Shown: piece after piece, positions 42,394-51,819 of the stretch
Layout: every line of letters begins with the position of its first letter
Numbering within the stretch: position 1 is the first letter of the stretch
Source of the DNA: Planotetraspora phitsanulokensis
GTDB taxonomy: Bacteria; Actinomycetota; Actinomycetes; Streptosporangiales; Streptosporangiaceae
Assembly (NCBI RefSeq): GCF_016863295.1
Contig: NZ_BOOP01000055.1
Location: 1 to 57,835 of the forward strand
DNA: 57,835 bases
Reading direction: 5' to 3'
Translations under genes and position numbers: made by a program
The notes under the pieces: generated by a model
What the model saw: only the letters and a program-made list of their open reading frames with translations
What the model was told of the DNA's origin: nothing
Database searches by the model: none

Positions 42394-43545
42394 TCAGGCG
42401 CTGCCCCGGGCGACGGCCCGGCTGATGACCAGGCGCTGGATCTGGTTGGTGCCCTCGACGATCTGCAGGACCTTGGCCTCCCGCATGTGCCGCTCCACCG
42501 GGAAGTCCTCCACGTACCCGTAGCCGCCGAGCACCTGGACCGCGTCCGTGGTGACCTTCATGCACATGTCGGTGGCGAACAGCTTGGCCATCGCCGCGCG
42601 CGTGCCGTACGGACGGCCGGCGTCGCGCAGCCGCGCCGCCTCCAGGTACAGGGACCGCGCCGCGGCGATCGAGGTGGCCATGTCCGCCAGCATGAAGCCG
42701 AGGCCCTGGAAGTCCACCAGGCGGGAGCCGAACTGGCGGCGTTCGCGCGCGTAGGCGGAGGCGACGTCGAAGGCGGCCTGGGCCACGCCGACCGCGCACG
42801 CCGCGATGCCGAGCCGCCCGCCGTCCAGTGCGGCCAGCGCGATGCGGAACCCCTGCCCGGGAGAGCCGATGAGGGACTCCCGCGGGAGCCGTACGCCGTC
42901 GAAGCGGACCTGGGCGGTCGGGGAGGACCGCATGCCCATCTTCCGCTCGGGGGCGCCGAACGACAGCCCGTCCAGACCCGCGGGGACGTGGAAGCAGGAC
43001 ACCCCCCTGGCGCCCTCCCCGGACGTCCGCGCCATCAGCGTGTAGAAGTCGGCGACGCCGCCATGGGTGATCCACGCCTTGACCCCGTCGACCAGGTAGC
43101 CGTCGGCGTCCTCCGCCGCGCGGGTGCTCAGCGCGGCCGCGTCAGACCCCGACTGGGGCTCCGACAGGCAGTAGGCCCCCAGCAGCTCCCCGCCGATCAG
43201 CGAGGGCATCAGCTCCGCCCGCTGCCCGGCGCCGCCGTACGCGGAGACGGGGAAGCACGACAGTGTGTGCACGGAGACGCCCAGCCCCACGGCCAGCCAG
43301 GCGCCCGCCAGTTCCTCGATCACCTGGAGGTACACCTCGTACGGCTGGGCGGCGCCGCCGTACTCCTCGGCGTACGGCAGGCCGAGCAGCCCGGAGGAGC
43401 CCAGCAGGGTGTACAGGTCACGGGGGAACCGCCCCGCCGCCTCATCGGCCGCGGCTCGCGGCGCGATCTCCTTGGCGGCCAGCTCACGAACGAGATCGAG
43501 CAGGTCGTGGGCCTCGGGCGTGGGCAGAATACGGTCGACGCTCAT
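42394..43545 (-). CDS. Acyl-CoA dehydrogenase
   Basis: A 383-residue flavoenzyme catalysing alpha-beta dehydrogenation of acyl-CoA. It shows the three-domain plan: an N-terminal helical domain, the middle strand signature AYCLSEPQSGSDAAAL, and a C-terminal domain with RRQFGSRLVDFQ and the catalytic Glu in QIVEGTNQIQR. The length is standard. Chain-length preference cannot be read. It is monocistronic. Confidence 0.93.
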   Translation of the reverse strand: MSVDRILPTPEAHDLLDLVRELAAKEIAPRAAADEAAGRFPRDLYTLLGSSGLLGLPYAEEYGGAAQPYEVYLQVIEELAGAWLAVGLGVSVHTLSCFPVSAYGGAGQRAELMPSLIGGELLGAYCLSEPQSGSDAAALSTRAAEDADGYLVDGVKAWITHGGVADFYTLMARTSGEGARGVSCFHVPAGLDGLSFGAPERKMGMRSSPTAQVRFDGVRLPRESLIGSPGQGFRIALAALDGGRLGIAACAVGVAQAAFDVASAYARERRQFGSRLVDFQGLGFMLADMATSIAAARSLYLEAARLRDAGRPYGTRAAMAKLFATDMCMKVTTDAVQVLGGYGYVEDFPVERHMREAKVLQIVEGTNQIQRLVISRAVARGSA

Positions 43546-43601
43546 CGCAATGCTCTCCTACCCGGTGGGGTACGGCTGTCGCAGAACAGGTCGAAACAAA
43601 A

Positions 43602-43628
43602 AGGGCGGCCGGGGTCGCCGGCCGCCCT
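43602..43628 (-). terminator. Intrinsic terminator of the M24 peptidase gene
   Basis: The perfect 11-bp stem AGGGCGGCCGG/CCGGCCGCCCT has a 5-nt loop. Read on the minus strand it is followed by TTTTTGTTT, a proper T-run. It lies 62 bp beyond the M24 stop. Confidence 0.88.
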
Positions 43629-43689
43629 GATTGTTACACCTTGCCGCATCCGTTGGACAGACCTGTCATACGAGCATCACGCGGAGAAT

Positions 43690-44805
43690 TCAGATGATCA
43701 CGAGTTCCCGGGTCGTGTTGTTCAGCAGCTGTCCCGCCGTCTCGCCGCAGATCACGATGTCCTCGATCCGCGCGCCGTGCTGACCCGGCAGGTAGATGCC
43801 CGGCTCGACGGAGAACGCGAATCCCGGCTCGATGAGCTCGGTGTTGCCGGAGACGATGTAGGGCTCCTCGTGGGTCTCCAGGCCGATCCCGTGACCGGTC
43901 CGGTGGATGAAGCGGTCGCCGAAGCCCGCCTCCTCGATCACCTCGCGCGCGGCCGCGTCGACGGACTCGCACGTCACCCCCGGGCGCACGTGGGCGCAGG
44001 CCGCCTCCTGGGCGCGCTTGAGCACCGCGTAGTAGGCGGCGAACTCGGCGGGCGGCTCGCCCAGGGAGTAGACCCGGGTCGAGTCGGAGCAGTAGCCGGT
44101 CGGCATCGTCCCGCCGATGTCGACGACGACGGGCTCGCCCGCCTGGATGACGCGGTCGGACAGCTCGTGGTGGGGGCTCGCGCCGTTCGGCCCGGAGCCG
44201 ACGATCACGAAGTCGACGCGCTCGTGACCCGCGGCGATGATGGCCTCCGCGATGTCCTTGCCCACCTCCCGCTCGGTGCGGCCCGGCTTGAGGAAGCCCG
44301 CGACCTGGTTGTGCACGGAGTCGATCGCCGCCCCCGCCTCGGCGAGCGCGGCCGCCTCCGCGGGGGACTTGCGCATGCGCAGCTCACGCAGCACGCTGCC
44401 GGCCAGGCTCTGCTCGGCGCCCGGCATCGCGTCGCGGAACCGCAGCGACTGCATCGCCCACATCCGGTCCGCGAGCCCCACTGAGGCGACCGAGCCGAGC
44501 CGAGCCGCCACCTGGGCGTACGGATCATCGGTCTCGTCCCACGGGACGAACTCGATCCCGAGCCGGGCCGCGGGCGAGTGCTCGGCGGCCGGGAGCTCCA
44601 GGCGCGGGACCATGAGGAAGGGCTCCCCGGAGGCCGGGACGGCGAGGCAGGTCAGCCGCTCCAGCGGCATGGCGTCATAGCCGGTCACGTAGCGCAGGTC
44701 CGGGCCGGGCGTCAGCAGCAGCGCGCCGAGCCCGGAACGCTCGGTGGCCTCGCGGACCTCGGCAAGGCGGGTCACGGGATACAGGTCAGTGGGCATCGTT
44801 GTCAC
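43690..44805 (-). CDS. M24-family metallopeptidase (Xaa-Pro peptidase)
   Basis: A 371-residue pita-bread fold enzyme that removes N-terminal residues before proline. The N-terminal creatinase-like domain covers about 1-140. The five metal ligands are present: Asp in VVVDIGG, Asp in YCSDSTR, His in HRTGHGIGL, Glu in FSVEPGIY and Glu in ARIEDI. The enzyme is cytoplasmic. A T-run terminator follows. Confidence 0.92.
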   Translation of the reverse strand: MTTMPTDLYPVTRLAEVREATERSGLGALLLTPGPDLRYVTGYDAMPLERLTCLAVPASGEPFLMVPRLELPAAEHSPAARLGIEFVPWDETDDPYAQVAARLGSVASVGLADRMWAMQSLRFRDAMPGAEQSLAGSVLRELRMRKSPAEAAALAEAGAAIDSVHNQVAGFLKPGRTEREVGKDIAEAIIAAGHERVDFVIVGSGPNGASPHHELSDRVIQAGEPVVVDIGGTMPTGYCSDSTRVYSLGEPPAEFAAYYAVLKRAQEAACAHVRPGVTCESVDAAAREVIEEAGFGDRFIHRTGHGIGLETHEEPYIVSGNTELIEPGFAFSVEPGIYLPGQHGARIEDIVICGETAGQLLNNTTRELVII

Positions 44806-45030
44806 GGGCCCAATCTAACGAGCCGGAGAGACACCCAGGGTCTCCCGGGTCCGCCGGAGCGACATGCCGCCCTGTCGCCGCACACCGGGCACGCCGCCCG
44901 GCGCGTGTCCGAAGCCGCGTGGCTCTTCTCCCTCCGCGTAGAAGAAAACCTCACCCGAGCGGTCGAGAGGACTGCTACGCTCCGCGCTAGGACGCTTACT
45001 GTCCGCATCCAGAATGTCCCGAATTACCAC

Positions 45031-45083
45031 GTTAATCAGCACGTTAAATCAGCACCTTGATCAGCACTTTTGATCAGCACTTT
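45031..45083. repeat. Four-copy ATCAGCAC array
   Basis: ATCAGCAC begins at 45035, 45048, 45060 and 45073 (steps 13, 12, 13 bp), each preceded by a TT-rich triplet. A degenerate copy (TTACCAC) precedes the first. The array ends 14 bp before the SpoIIE phosphatase ATG. The rest of the 291-bp gap holds a TACGCT hexamer at 44974-44979. Confidence 0.85.
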
Positions 45084-45096
45084 GAGAGCGAGTCAC

Positions 45097-46425
45097 ATGG
45101 TCGGCGTAGCGGGTGGCCCACAGCCGCCCCTCCCTCCCGCGGACGGCCGCGACCTCGGCGCCCCACCCTGCGCCGCACTCGACGGCGCCATCGGCGACGT
45201 CATGGACGACCTGTCGGACGCGGGGATCGGCGGCGCGCTCGAACCGCCTCGTCTGCCGCAGCAGGCCGACCGGTCGGCGGAGCCGGCTCCCGCGGAGCCC
45301 TCTCCCGAGCAGCTCGCGCACGCCCAGCGGCTGGGCGGGATCGGCTGGAGCCAGTGGGACCTCGTCACCGGTGAGACCTCCTGGTCCGAGCACATGTACG
45401 CGATCTTCGGGAGGAACACGGCGCAGGGTCCCGTGCGCCTCCACGACCTGCCCACGCTGGCAGAGCCCGCCGACCGGCAGACGCTCGCCGGCGTGGTCTC
45501 CCGGGTGGCCGAAGGCTCCGAGCCTGTTCAAGCGGAGTTCCGCGTCCGGGCCGACGACGGCGTACGGAATCTGCGGGCGGTCCTGGAACCCGCGGCCACG
45601 GGGGTCCACGGCGTCGTCCAGGACGTCACCGCGCGGCTCGAGGCCGAGCGGATCGTGGCGGAGTCCCAGCGGCAGCTGCTCGAGGTACGCGAGCGGGCGG
45701 AGGAGGAGCGCCATGTGACGCTGGCACTGCGCGACGCGATCCTCCCCCAGCCCGGCGCGTCCATCTCCCTGCCCTACGCGCGGATCTCGGTGCGTTACGT
45801 GCCCGCCGAGAACGCCGCGAGCCTCGGCGGCGACTGGTACGAGGCCGCCCCGCTGCCCGGCGGGCGGATGTTCCTCGCGGTGGGCGACGTCTCCGGCCAC
45901 GGGCTTCCCGCCATGGCGGAGATGGCGCAGCTGCGGCACGCGCTGGTCGGGCTGACCATGACCACCGCCTCGCCCGATCTGCTTCTCGCGTGGCTCAACG
46001 CGCTCGTCCTGAACCGGCTCGACGACACCACGGCCACCGTGGTCTGCGGCTACTTCGACCCGCCCACCCGGCTGTTCACCTGGGCCCAGGCGGGCCATCT
46101 CGCCCCGATCCTCGTACGGCACGGCGCGGCCGAGCAGCTCACGCCGCCGCACGGAGTCGTCCTCGGGGCCGTCTCGGGCCAGCCGTACGGCGTGGCGGAG
46201 ATCCGGCTGGAGCCGGGCGACCTGCTGCTGATGTTCACCGACGGCCTGATCGAGCGGCGCTCGCGGGATATCAGCGAGGGGCTCGCCCTGACCCTCAAGG
46301 CGGCCGGAGCGATCCCCCGGCACGGCGACGGCCTCGACGCGGGCCTCGACCGCCTGATCGAGGAGATCGGCGGCCCCAACCCGGAGGACGACACGTGCCT
46401 CCTCGCGGTCGGCGTCCTCGAGTAG
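45097..46425 (+). CDS. PAS-SpoIIE (PP2C) phosphatase
   Basis: A 442-residue signalling protein. A Pro/Ala-rich N-terminus is followed by a PAS-fold domain (about 80-190: LGGIGWSQWDLVTGETSWSEH, RVRADDGVRNLRAVLEP), a coiled coil (about 190-215) and a PP2C/SpoIIE domain (about 225-440) with GGDWYEA, VGDVSGHG, TDGLIERR and DDTCLLAV metal-binding motifs. Such phosphatases dephosphorylate anti-anti-sigma factors and release alternative sigma factors in response to PAS signals. ATG 45097 is used; TTG 45070 lies inside the repeat array. No anti-sigma gene is adjacent. Confidence 0.9.
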   Translation: MVGVAGGPQPPLPPADGRDLGAPPCAALDGAIGDVMDDLSDAGIGGALEPPRLPQQADRSAEPAPAEPSPEQLAHAQRLGGIGWSQWDLVTGETSWSEHMYAIFGRNTAQGPVRLHDLPTLAEPADRQTLAGVVSRVAEGSEPVQAEFRVRADDGVRNLRAVLEPAATGVHGVVQDVTARLEAERIVAESQRQLLEVRERAEEERHVTLALRDAILPQPGASISLPYARISVRYVPAENAASLGGDWYEAAPLPGGRMFLAVGDVSGHGLPAMAEMAQLRHALVGLTMTTASPDLLLAWLNALVLNRLDDTTATVVCGYFDPPTRLFTWAQAGHLAPILVRHGAAEQLTPPHGVVLGAVSGQPYGVAEIRLEPGDLLLMFTDGLIERRSRDISEGLALTLKAAGAIPRHGDGLDAGLDRLIEEIGGPNPEDDTCLLAVGVLE

Positions 46426-46454
46426 ATCCCGGGCGCGGGATGTCACGGAGGCGT

Positions 46455-46460
46455 GACAAT
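46455..46460 (+). promoter_or_regulatory. -10-like GACAAT of the exonuclease gene
   Basis: GACAAT ends 6 nt before GTG 46467, favouring that leaderless start over ATG 46440. Confidence 0.35.
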
Positions 46461-46466
46461 GGACGG

Positions 46467-47369
46467 GTGCTGATGCTTCTCGACACCCCGTCGCTCTACT
46501 TCCGCGCCTACTACGGCGTCCCGGAGTCGATGACCGCACCCGACGGCATGCCGATCAACGCGGTCCGCGGGCTCATCGACATGATCGCCACGCTGGTCCG
46601 GCAACATTCCCCCACCGAGCTCGTGGCCTGCATGGACGCCGACTGGCGCCCGGCGTTCCGGGTGGCCGCCATCCCGACGTACAAGGCCCACCGGGTGGCC
46701 TCCGGTAACGAGGAGTCCGTGCCCGACACGCTTGTGCCCCAGGTGCCGGTCATCGAGGACGTCCTCGACGCGCTCGGCATCGCCCGGATCGGCGTCCCCG
46801 GATACGAGGCCGACGACGTCATCGGCACGCTGGCGACCAAGGCGTCCGGCGCGGTCGACATCGTCACCGGCGATCGCGACCTCTTCCAGCTCGTCGACGA
46901 CGCGAAACCGTGCCGGGCCCTTTACACAGTAAGGGGGATTCGTAACCTTCAAATGGTCGATGAGGCTTTTGTCGCCGACAAATACGGCATCCCGGGCCGG
47001 ACTTACGCCGACTTCGCCACGCTGCGCGGCGACCCCAGCGACGGCCTCCCCGGCGTCGCGGGAATCGGCGAGAAGACGGCCGCCGCCCTGATCACCCGCT
47101 TCGGCTCGCTCACGGCGCTGATGGCCGCGCTCGACTCCGGGGTGACCGACGGCTTCCCCGCGGGCGCGCGCACCAAGCTCGCCGCCGCCCGCGACTATCT
47201 CTCCGTGGCGCCGGGGGTGGTCGAGGTCGCCCGCGACGCGCCCGTCCCCGATCTCGACCTGACCTGCCCGGCCAAACCCCGGGATCCCGAGCGCCTGGTC
47301 GCCCTGGCCGACCGGTACGGCCTCGACGGCCCCCTCAACCGGCTCCTGGCCACGCTCGCCGACCGGTGA
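46467..47369 (+). CDS. 5'-3' exonuclease, Pol I N-terminal-like
   Basis: A 300-residue stand-alone flap-endonuclease/exonuclease related to the N-terminal domain of DNA polymerase I. Acidic metal ligands are visible in VLMLLDTPSLYFRAY (Asp near 6), VACMDADW, YEADDVIGTLA, VTGDRDLFQL and GDPSDGLPGVAGIGEKTA (helix-hairpin-helix). It may remove RNA primers or flaps. The start is uncertain: GTG 46467 (GACAAT 6 nt upstream), ATG 46473 or ATG 46440. GGAGG at 46446-46450 is 16 nt from the GTG. Confidence 0.88.
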   Translation: MLMLLDTPSLYFRAYYGVPESMTAPDGMPINAVRGLIDMIATLVRQHSPTELVACMDADWRPAFRVAAIPTYKAHRVASGNEESVPDTLVPQVPVIEDVLDALGIARIGVPGYEADDVIGTLATKASGAVDIVTGDRDLFQLVDDAKPCRALYTVRGIRNLQMVDEAFVADKYGIPGRTYADFATLRGDPSDGLPGVAGIGEKTAAALITRFGSLTALMAALDSGVTDGFPAGARTKLAAARDYLSVAPGVVEVARDAPVPDLDLTCPAKPRDPERLVALADRYGLDGPLNRLLATLADR

Positions 47370-47402
47370 CGCCGGCCACTGCGCGTACGGCTCGCTCAGG
47401 AG

Positions 47403-47408
47403 TAGGTT
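47403..47408 (+). promoter_or_regulatory. -10 element TAGGTT of the RNB gene
   Basis: TAGGTT ends 7 nt before GTG 47416, matching the leaderless pattern seen elsewhere in the window. Confidence 0.4.
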
Positions 47409-47415
47409 GACCCGC

Positions 47416-48870
47416 GTGCCGCACACCACCATCCGCCTCTCCGGCGAGCAGGCGGGAAAACGAGCAGGCCGTCCGGACGGTGACGACCTCGCGACCGGAC
47501 TCGCCCGCATCCGCCACGAGTTCGGCCTGCCTGGGGACTTCCCGCCGGCCGTCCTGGACGAGGCCCAGCAGGCCGCCCGGAGCCTGGCAGTCCCCGATGA
47601 GGACCGGACCGACCTGCCGTTCGTCACCATCGACCCGCCCGGATCCATGGACCTCGACCAGGCTCTGTGCATCGAGAAGCGCCTGGGCGGCTACCGGGTC
47701 TGGTACGCCATCGCCGACGTCGCCGCGTTCGTCCGCCCAGGTGGGGCGATGGACCTGGAGGCGAGGACCCGGGGCGAGACCGTGTATCTGCCCGACTCCC
47801 GCGTCCCGTTGCACCCCACGGTCCTGTCCGAGGGCGCGGCCAGCCTGCTGCCCGGCCAGGTCCGCCCCGCGGCATTGTGGTGCGTCGATCTCGACTCGGA
47901 CGGAGAGCTGGTCGGCGTCGACCTGCGGCGCGCGATGGTGCGCAGCCGCGAGCGGCTCGATTACGCGACCGTGCAGGCGGCCGTCGACGCGGGCAGGGCG
48001 GAGGGCACCCTCAAGCTGCTCTCCAAGGTGGGTCCCCTGCGGCTCGCCCTCGAGCGGGCGCGCGGTGGAGTCAGCCTCCCGACCCCCGAGCAGGAGGTCG
48101 TCCACAACGGCGACGGCTATGCGCTGGAGTTTCGCGCCACTCTTCCCTGCGAGGCATGGAACGCCCAGATCTCCCTGCTCACCGGCATGTCGGCGGCGCA
48201 GTTGATGCTCGACGCCGGAATCGGGGTGCTGCGCGTGCTGCCCCCGCCCGCGCCGCGCGACATCGTGAAGGCCCGCCGGGTGGCGGCCGCGCTCGGCGTC
48301 CCCTGGCCCGAGAACGCGTCGTACGGAGACGTCGTCCACGATCTCGATCCCAAGGTCCCCGGCCACGCCGCGTTCCTCCGCGAGTCGACGATCCTGCTCC
48401 GGGGCGCCGCGTACACCGCCTTCGACGGCGCGCCGCCGCGGGTCACCGGGCACTCCGCCGTGGCCGCGCCGTACACGCATGTGACGGCGCCGCTGCGGCG
48501 CCTGGTCGACCGCTACGCCACCGAGGTGTGCGTGGCCGTCGCCGCGGGCGAGCCGGTGACCGAGCAGGTCCAGGAGGCCCTCTCCGTGCTGCCCGAGCAG
48601 ATGTCGGTCGCGGGCAGGCGCGCGAGCGGGGTCGAGCGCGCGTGCGTCGACCTCGTCGAGGCGGCCGTGCTGCACCGCCGTCTCGGGCAGTCGTTCGACG
48701 CCGTCGTCATCGACGTCGACGAGGGCAGGCCCGGCGGGCAGGTGCAGGTGACCGATCCGGCCGTCGTCGCACGCTGCGACGGCGACCGTCTGCCTCTCGG
48801 CGAGCGGGTCCGGGTACGGCTCACGCGAGCCGACCCGGCGACCCGCGAGGTCAGGTTCGCGCTCGCCTGA
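47416..48870 (+). CDS. RNB-domain ribonuclease
   Basis: A 484-residue 3'-5' exoribonuclease of the RNase II/R superfamily. The RNB core is complete: TIDPPGSMDLDQAL (catalytic aspartates, about 74-87), YAIADVAAFV, PLHPTVLSEGAASLLPG and TAPLRRLVDRYA. N-terminal cold-shock and C-terminal S1 domains of RNase R are absent or vestigial, which is usual for this short actinobacterial class. GTG 47416 is chosen because TAGGTT lies 7 nt upstream; TTG 47407 is possible. Confidence 0.9.
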   Translation: MPHTTIRLSGEQAGKRAGRPDGDDLATGLARIRHEFGLPGDFPPAVLDEAQQAARSLAVPDEDRTDLPFVTIDPPGSMDLDQALCIEKRLGGYRVWYAIADVAAFVRPGGAMDLEARTRGETVYLPDSRVPLHPTVLSEGAASLLPGQVRPAALWCVDLDSDGELVGVDLRRAMVRSRERLDYATVQAAVDAGRAEGTLKLLSKVGPLRLALERARGGVSLPTPEQEVVHNGDGYALEFRATLPCEAWNAQISLLTGMSAAQLMLDAGIGVLRVLPPPAPRDIVKARRVAAALGVPWPENASYGDVVHDLDPKVPGHAAFLRESTILLRGAAYTAFDGAPPRVTGHSAVAAPYTHVTAPLRRLVDRYATEVCVAVAAGEPVTEQVQEALSVLPEQMSVAGRRASGVERACVDLVEAAVLHRRLGQSFDAVVIDVDEGRPGGQVQVTDPAVVARCDGDRLPLGERVRVRLTRADPATREVRFALA

Positions 48871-48930
48871 GTCCCGGCACCGCCGGGGCGCCCGGCACGA
48901 CCACGGTCACGACCACCCTCACGAGCACTC

Positions 48931-51645
48931 TCACGACACCGAGGAGTACGCGACCACGCCCCGGCGCATGGCGTCGATCGCCTTCACCGCGTTCGCGCGG
49001 ACCTTGCTCCCCTTCGGCGCGGCGTCCTTGAGCTGCGCGAGCAGGTCGAGCAGCTGCTTGATCCAGCGGACGAAGTCGCCGGCCGCCATGTCGCCGTCGG
49101 TCAGCACCGCGTCGAGGGTGTGCCCCCGGGCCCAGCGGAACGCCGACCAGGCGAAACCGAGGTCGGGCTCCCTGATGAAGGACAGCCCGTGGTCCTGCTC
49201 GATGCCCTCGAGCTCGCCCCACAGCCGGATCATCGCGGCCAGCGCCTCCTTGGCCGCCCCCGCCGGGATCTTCGGGCTGCGGGCGTCGTCGGACTGCCGC
49301 GACTCGTAGACCAGCGACGACACGCAGGCGGCGAGTTCGGCCGGGTCGAGAGCCTCCCAGATGCCGGCGCGCAGGCACTCCGCGGTGAGCAGGTCGAGCT
49401 CGGTGTAGAGCTTGGCCAACCGCCTGCCCTCCTCGGTGACGCTCTCGTCTTCGAGGTATCCCAGCTGGTCGAGCACGCCGCACACCTTGTCGAAGGTGCG
49501 GGCGATCACGTGCGAGCGGCCCTCGACCCGGCGCCTGAGCGCTTCGGTCTCCCGGTACAGCTTGTGGTAGCGCTCCCCCAAGCGCGCGTGGTCCTCCCGC
49601 TCGTCGCAGCCGTGGCACGGATGGCGGCGCAGCTCCACCCGCAGGCGGCCGATCTCCTCGTCCTCGGTCGTGTGGTCGCGCGCCCTGGCGGGCTTGCCGA
49701 GGTCGCGATCACCGAGCTTGGCGTGCAGCGTGGAGACCAGGTTCGCCCGCTCCTTGGGCGACCGGGCGTTGAAGTTCTTCGGGATCCGGATCGTGTCGAC
49801 GGGCTCGACCGGCACAGGGAAGTCCGCGGGCGATAACTTCTTCACCTGCTTGCCGATGGTCAGCACCAGCGGCGACGGCCCCTCGCCGCGCATGCTCGTC
49901 CCGGGGTCCAGGACGACGGCGAGGCCCGCCCGCCGCCCTCCGGGCACACGGATGACGTCCCCGGGCTTCAGCGCCTCCAGCGACTGCACGGCCTGCGCCC
50001 TCCTTGCCGCGCCGCGCTGGCGGGACAGCTCGGCCTCCCGGTCGGACAGGCGGCGGCGCAGCGCCGCGTACTCCTGGAAGTCCCCGAGATGGCAGGTCAT
50101 CGCCTCGGCGTAGCCTTCGAGGGCCTGCTCCGACTTGCGGAGCTGCCGAGCCAGCCCGACGACGGCCCGGTCTGCCTGGAATTGGGCGAAGGAGTCCTCC
50201 AGGAGGGTCCGGGCCCGCTCCCGGCCGACCTGCCCGACCAGGTTGACCGCCATGTTGTACGAGGGCTGGAAGCTCGACCGCAACGGGTAGGTGCGGGTGC
50301 TGGCGAGCCCGGCCACGCTCAGCGGGTCGGTGCCCGGCTGCCACAACACGACCGCGTGGCCCTCGACGTCGATGCCGCGCCGGCCTGCCCGGCCGGTGAG
50401 CTGGGTGTACTCGCCCGGGGTCAGGTCGGCGTGCGTCTCGCCGTTCCACTTGTCGAGCTTCTCGATCACGACCGACCTGGCGGGCATGTTGATCCCCAGC
50501 GCCAGGGTCTCGGTCGCGAACACGGCCTTGACCAGACCCTTGGTGAACAGCTCCTCCACGACCTCCTTGAACGCGGGGAGCATGCCGGCGTGGTGGGCGG
50601 CGAGGCCGCGTTCGAGGCAGTCGCGCCACTCCAGATAACCGAGGACGGCCAGGTCCTCGTCGGGCAGGTGCGCGGTCCGCTCGTCGACGATCTGGCGGAT
50701 CTCGTGCCGCTCGCTGTCGGTCGTCAGCCGGAGCCCGGCGGTGAGGCACTGCATGACCGCGGCGTCGCAGCCGGCCCGGGAGAAGATGAACGTGATCGCC
50801 GGCAGCAGGCCTTCGGCGTCGAGCTTCTCGATCACGTCCGACCTGCTTGAGCCGTTGGCCCGACCCGGCCGGGTGTAGCCCCGCTTGCCCCGCATCTGCG
50901 CGAGCCGCATCTCGTCGCGGGAGATCCGCATGACCGTCGGGTTGATCCGCAGCGTGTCGTCGCCCTCGTTGACGAACAGGTCGTACAGGCGGTTGCCGAC
51001 CATCAGGTGCTGCCAGAGCGGCACGGGCCGGACCTCGTCGACGATCACCGTGGTGTCGCCCCTGACCTCGCCGAGCCACTCGCCGAACTCCTCGGCGTTG
51101 CTGACGGTGGCGGACAGGGCGACCACGCGGACCGACTCGGGCAGGTGGATGATCACCTCTTCCCAGACGGCGCCGCGGAACCGGTCGGCGAGGTAGTGCA
51201 CCTCGTCCATCACGACGTAGCCGAGGCCGGCCAGCGTGGCCGACCCCGCGTAGAGCATGTTGCGCAGGACCTCGGTGGTCATGACCACGATCGGGGCCTC
51301 GCCGTTGACGCTGTTGTCGCCGGTCAGCAGGCCGACCTTGGCCGCGCCGTACCGCCTGACGAGGTCGTTGTACTTCTGGTTCGACAGAGCCTTGATCGGC
51401 GTCGTGTAGAAGCACTTGCGGCCCTGCTCGAGGGCGATGTGGACGGCGAACTCGCCGACGACGGTCTTGCCCGACCCCGTCGGAGCCGCCACCAGGACGC
51501 CGTCTCCCGCCTCGAGCGCCTCGCAGGCGTCGATCTGGAACTCGTCCAGATCGAAGTCGTACAGTCCGCGGAACGAGGCGAGAGCGGGCCCCTGCCCGGT
51601 CTGCTCCTGGCGGAATGCGGCGTAGCGTTCCGCTGGCGTGCTCAT
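48931..51645 (-). CDS. helY: DEAD/DEAH RNA helicase, HelY/Mtr4-like
   Basis: A 904-residue superfamily-2 helicase of the Ski2/Mtr4 type. Motif I APTGSGKT (about 54-61), Ia TTPIKALSNQK, II MDEVHYLAD, III ALSATVSN, V FATETLALGINMP and VI QLTGRAGRRGID are all present, followed by the long C-terminal arch and helical region. A Cys pair in HPCHGCDERE (about 665) may bind metal. GAGGAGAGAG precedes the ATG. The position downstream of tatC-dagK is conserved in actinobacteria. The role is probably RNA decay or quality control, inferred from the family. Confidence 0.93.
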   Translation of the reverse strand: MSTPAERYAAFRQEQTGQGPALASFRGLYDFDLDEFQIDACEALEAGDGVLVAAPTGSGKTVVGEFAVHIALEQGRKCFYTTPIKALSNQKYNDLVRRYGAAKVGLLTGDNSVNGEAPIVVMTTEVLRNMLYAGSATLAGLGYVVMDEVHYLADRFRGAVWEEVIIHLPESVRVVALSATVSNAEEFGEWLGEVRGDTTVIVDEVRPVPLWQHLMVGNRLYDLFVNEGDDTLRINPTVMRISRDEMRLAQMRGKRGYTRPGRANGSSRSDVIEKLDAEGLLPAITFIFSRAGCDAAVMQCLTAGLRLTTDSERHEIRQIVDERTAHLPDEDLAVLGYLEWRDCLERGLAAHHAGMLPAFKEVVEELFTKGLVKAVFATETLALGINMPARSVVIEKLDKWNGETHADLTPGEYTQLTGRAGRRGIDVEGHAVVLWQPGTDPLSVAGLASTRTYPLRSSFQPSYNMAVNLVGQVGRERARTLLEDSFAQFQADRAVVGLARQLRKSEQALEGYAEAMTCHLGDFQEYAALRRRLSDREAELSRQRGAARRAQAVQSLEALKPGDVIRVPGGRRAGLAVVLDPGTSMRGEGPSPLVLTIGKQVKKLSPADFPVPVEPVDTIRIPKNFNARSPKERANLVSTLHAKLGDRDLGKPARARDHTTEDEEIGRLRVELRRHPCHGCDEREDHARLGERYHKLYRETEALRRRVEGRSHVIARTFDKVCGVLDQLGYLEDESVTEEGRRLAKLYTELDLLTAECLRAGIWEALDPAELAACVSSLVYESRQSDDARSPKIPAGAAKEALAAMIRLWGELEGIEQDHGLSFIREPDLGFAWSAFRWARGHTLDAVLTDGDMAAGDFVRWIKQLLDLLAQLKDAAPKGSKVRANAVKAIDAMRRGVVAYSSVS

Positions 51646-51658
51646 ACTCTCTCCTCGA

Positions 51659-51724
51659 TTAGCGGCTCGTCCGAGTGTTCAGGGACTGTCCATCTCCGTC
51701 GTCTCGTTCGGTCCGCTCGTTCAT
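51659..51724 (-). CDS. Possible 21-codon leader ORF upstream of helY
   Basis: On the minus strand an ATG at 51724 opens a 21-residue frame (MNERTERDDGDGQSLNTRTS plus a final Arg) ending in TAA, 13 bp before helY. TAGGGT (51731-51736) ends 6 nt before the ATG, so the helY message could be leaderless for this peptide. A CCGATATCGG palindrome (51737-51746) abuts the -10. The peptide is very hydrophilic. It may simply be untranslated leader. Confidence 0.3.
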   Translation of the reverse strand: MNERTERDDGDGQSLNTRTSR

Positions 51725-51819
51725 GAGTCAACCCTACCGATATCGGGATTCCGGACCGCTCGTCACCACGCGCCGTAATCGCCGATTCCGTCCGCCGGCG
51801 GCATCTGCTCGCTGCGGTG

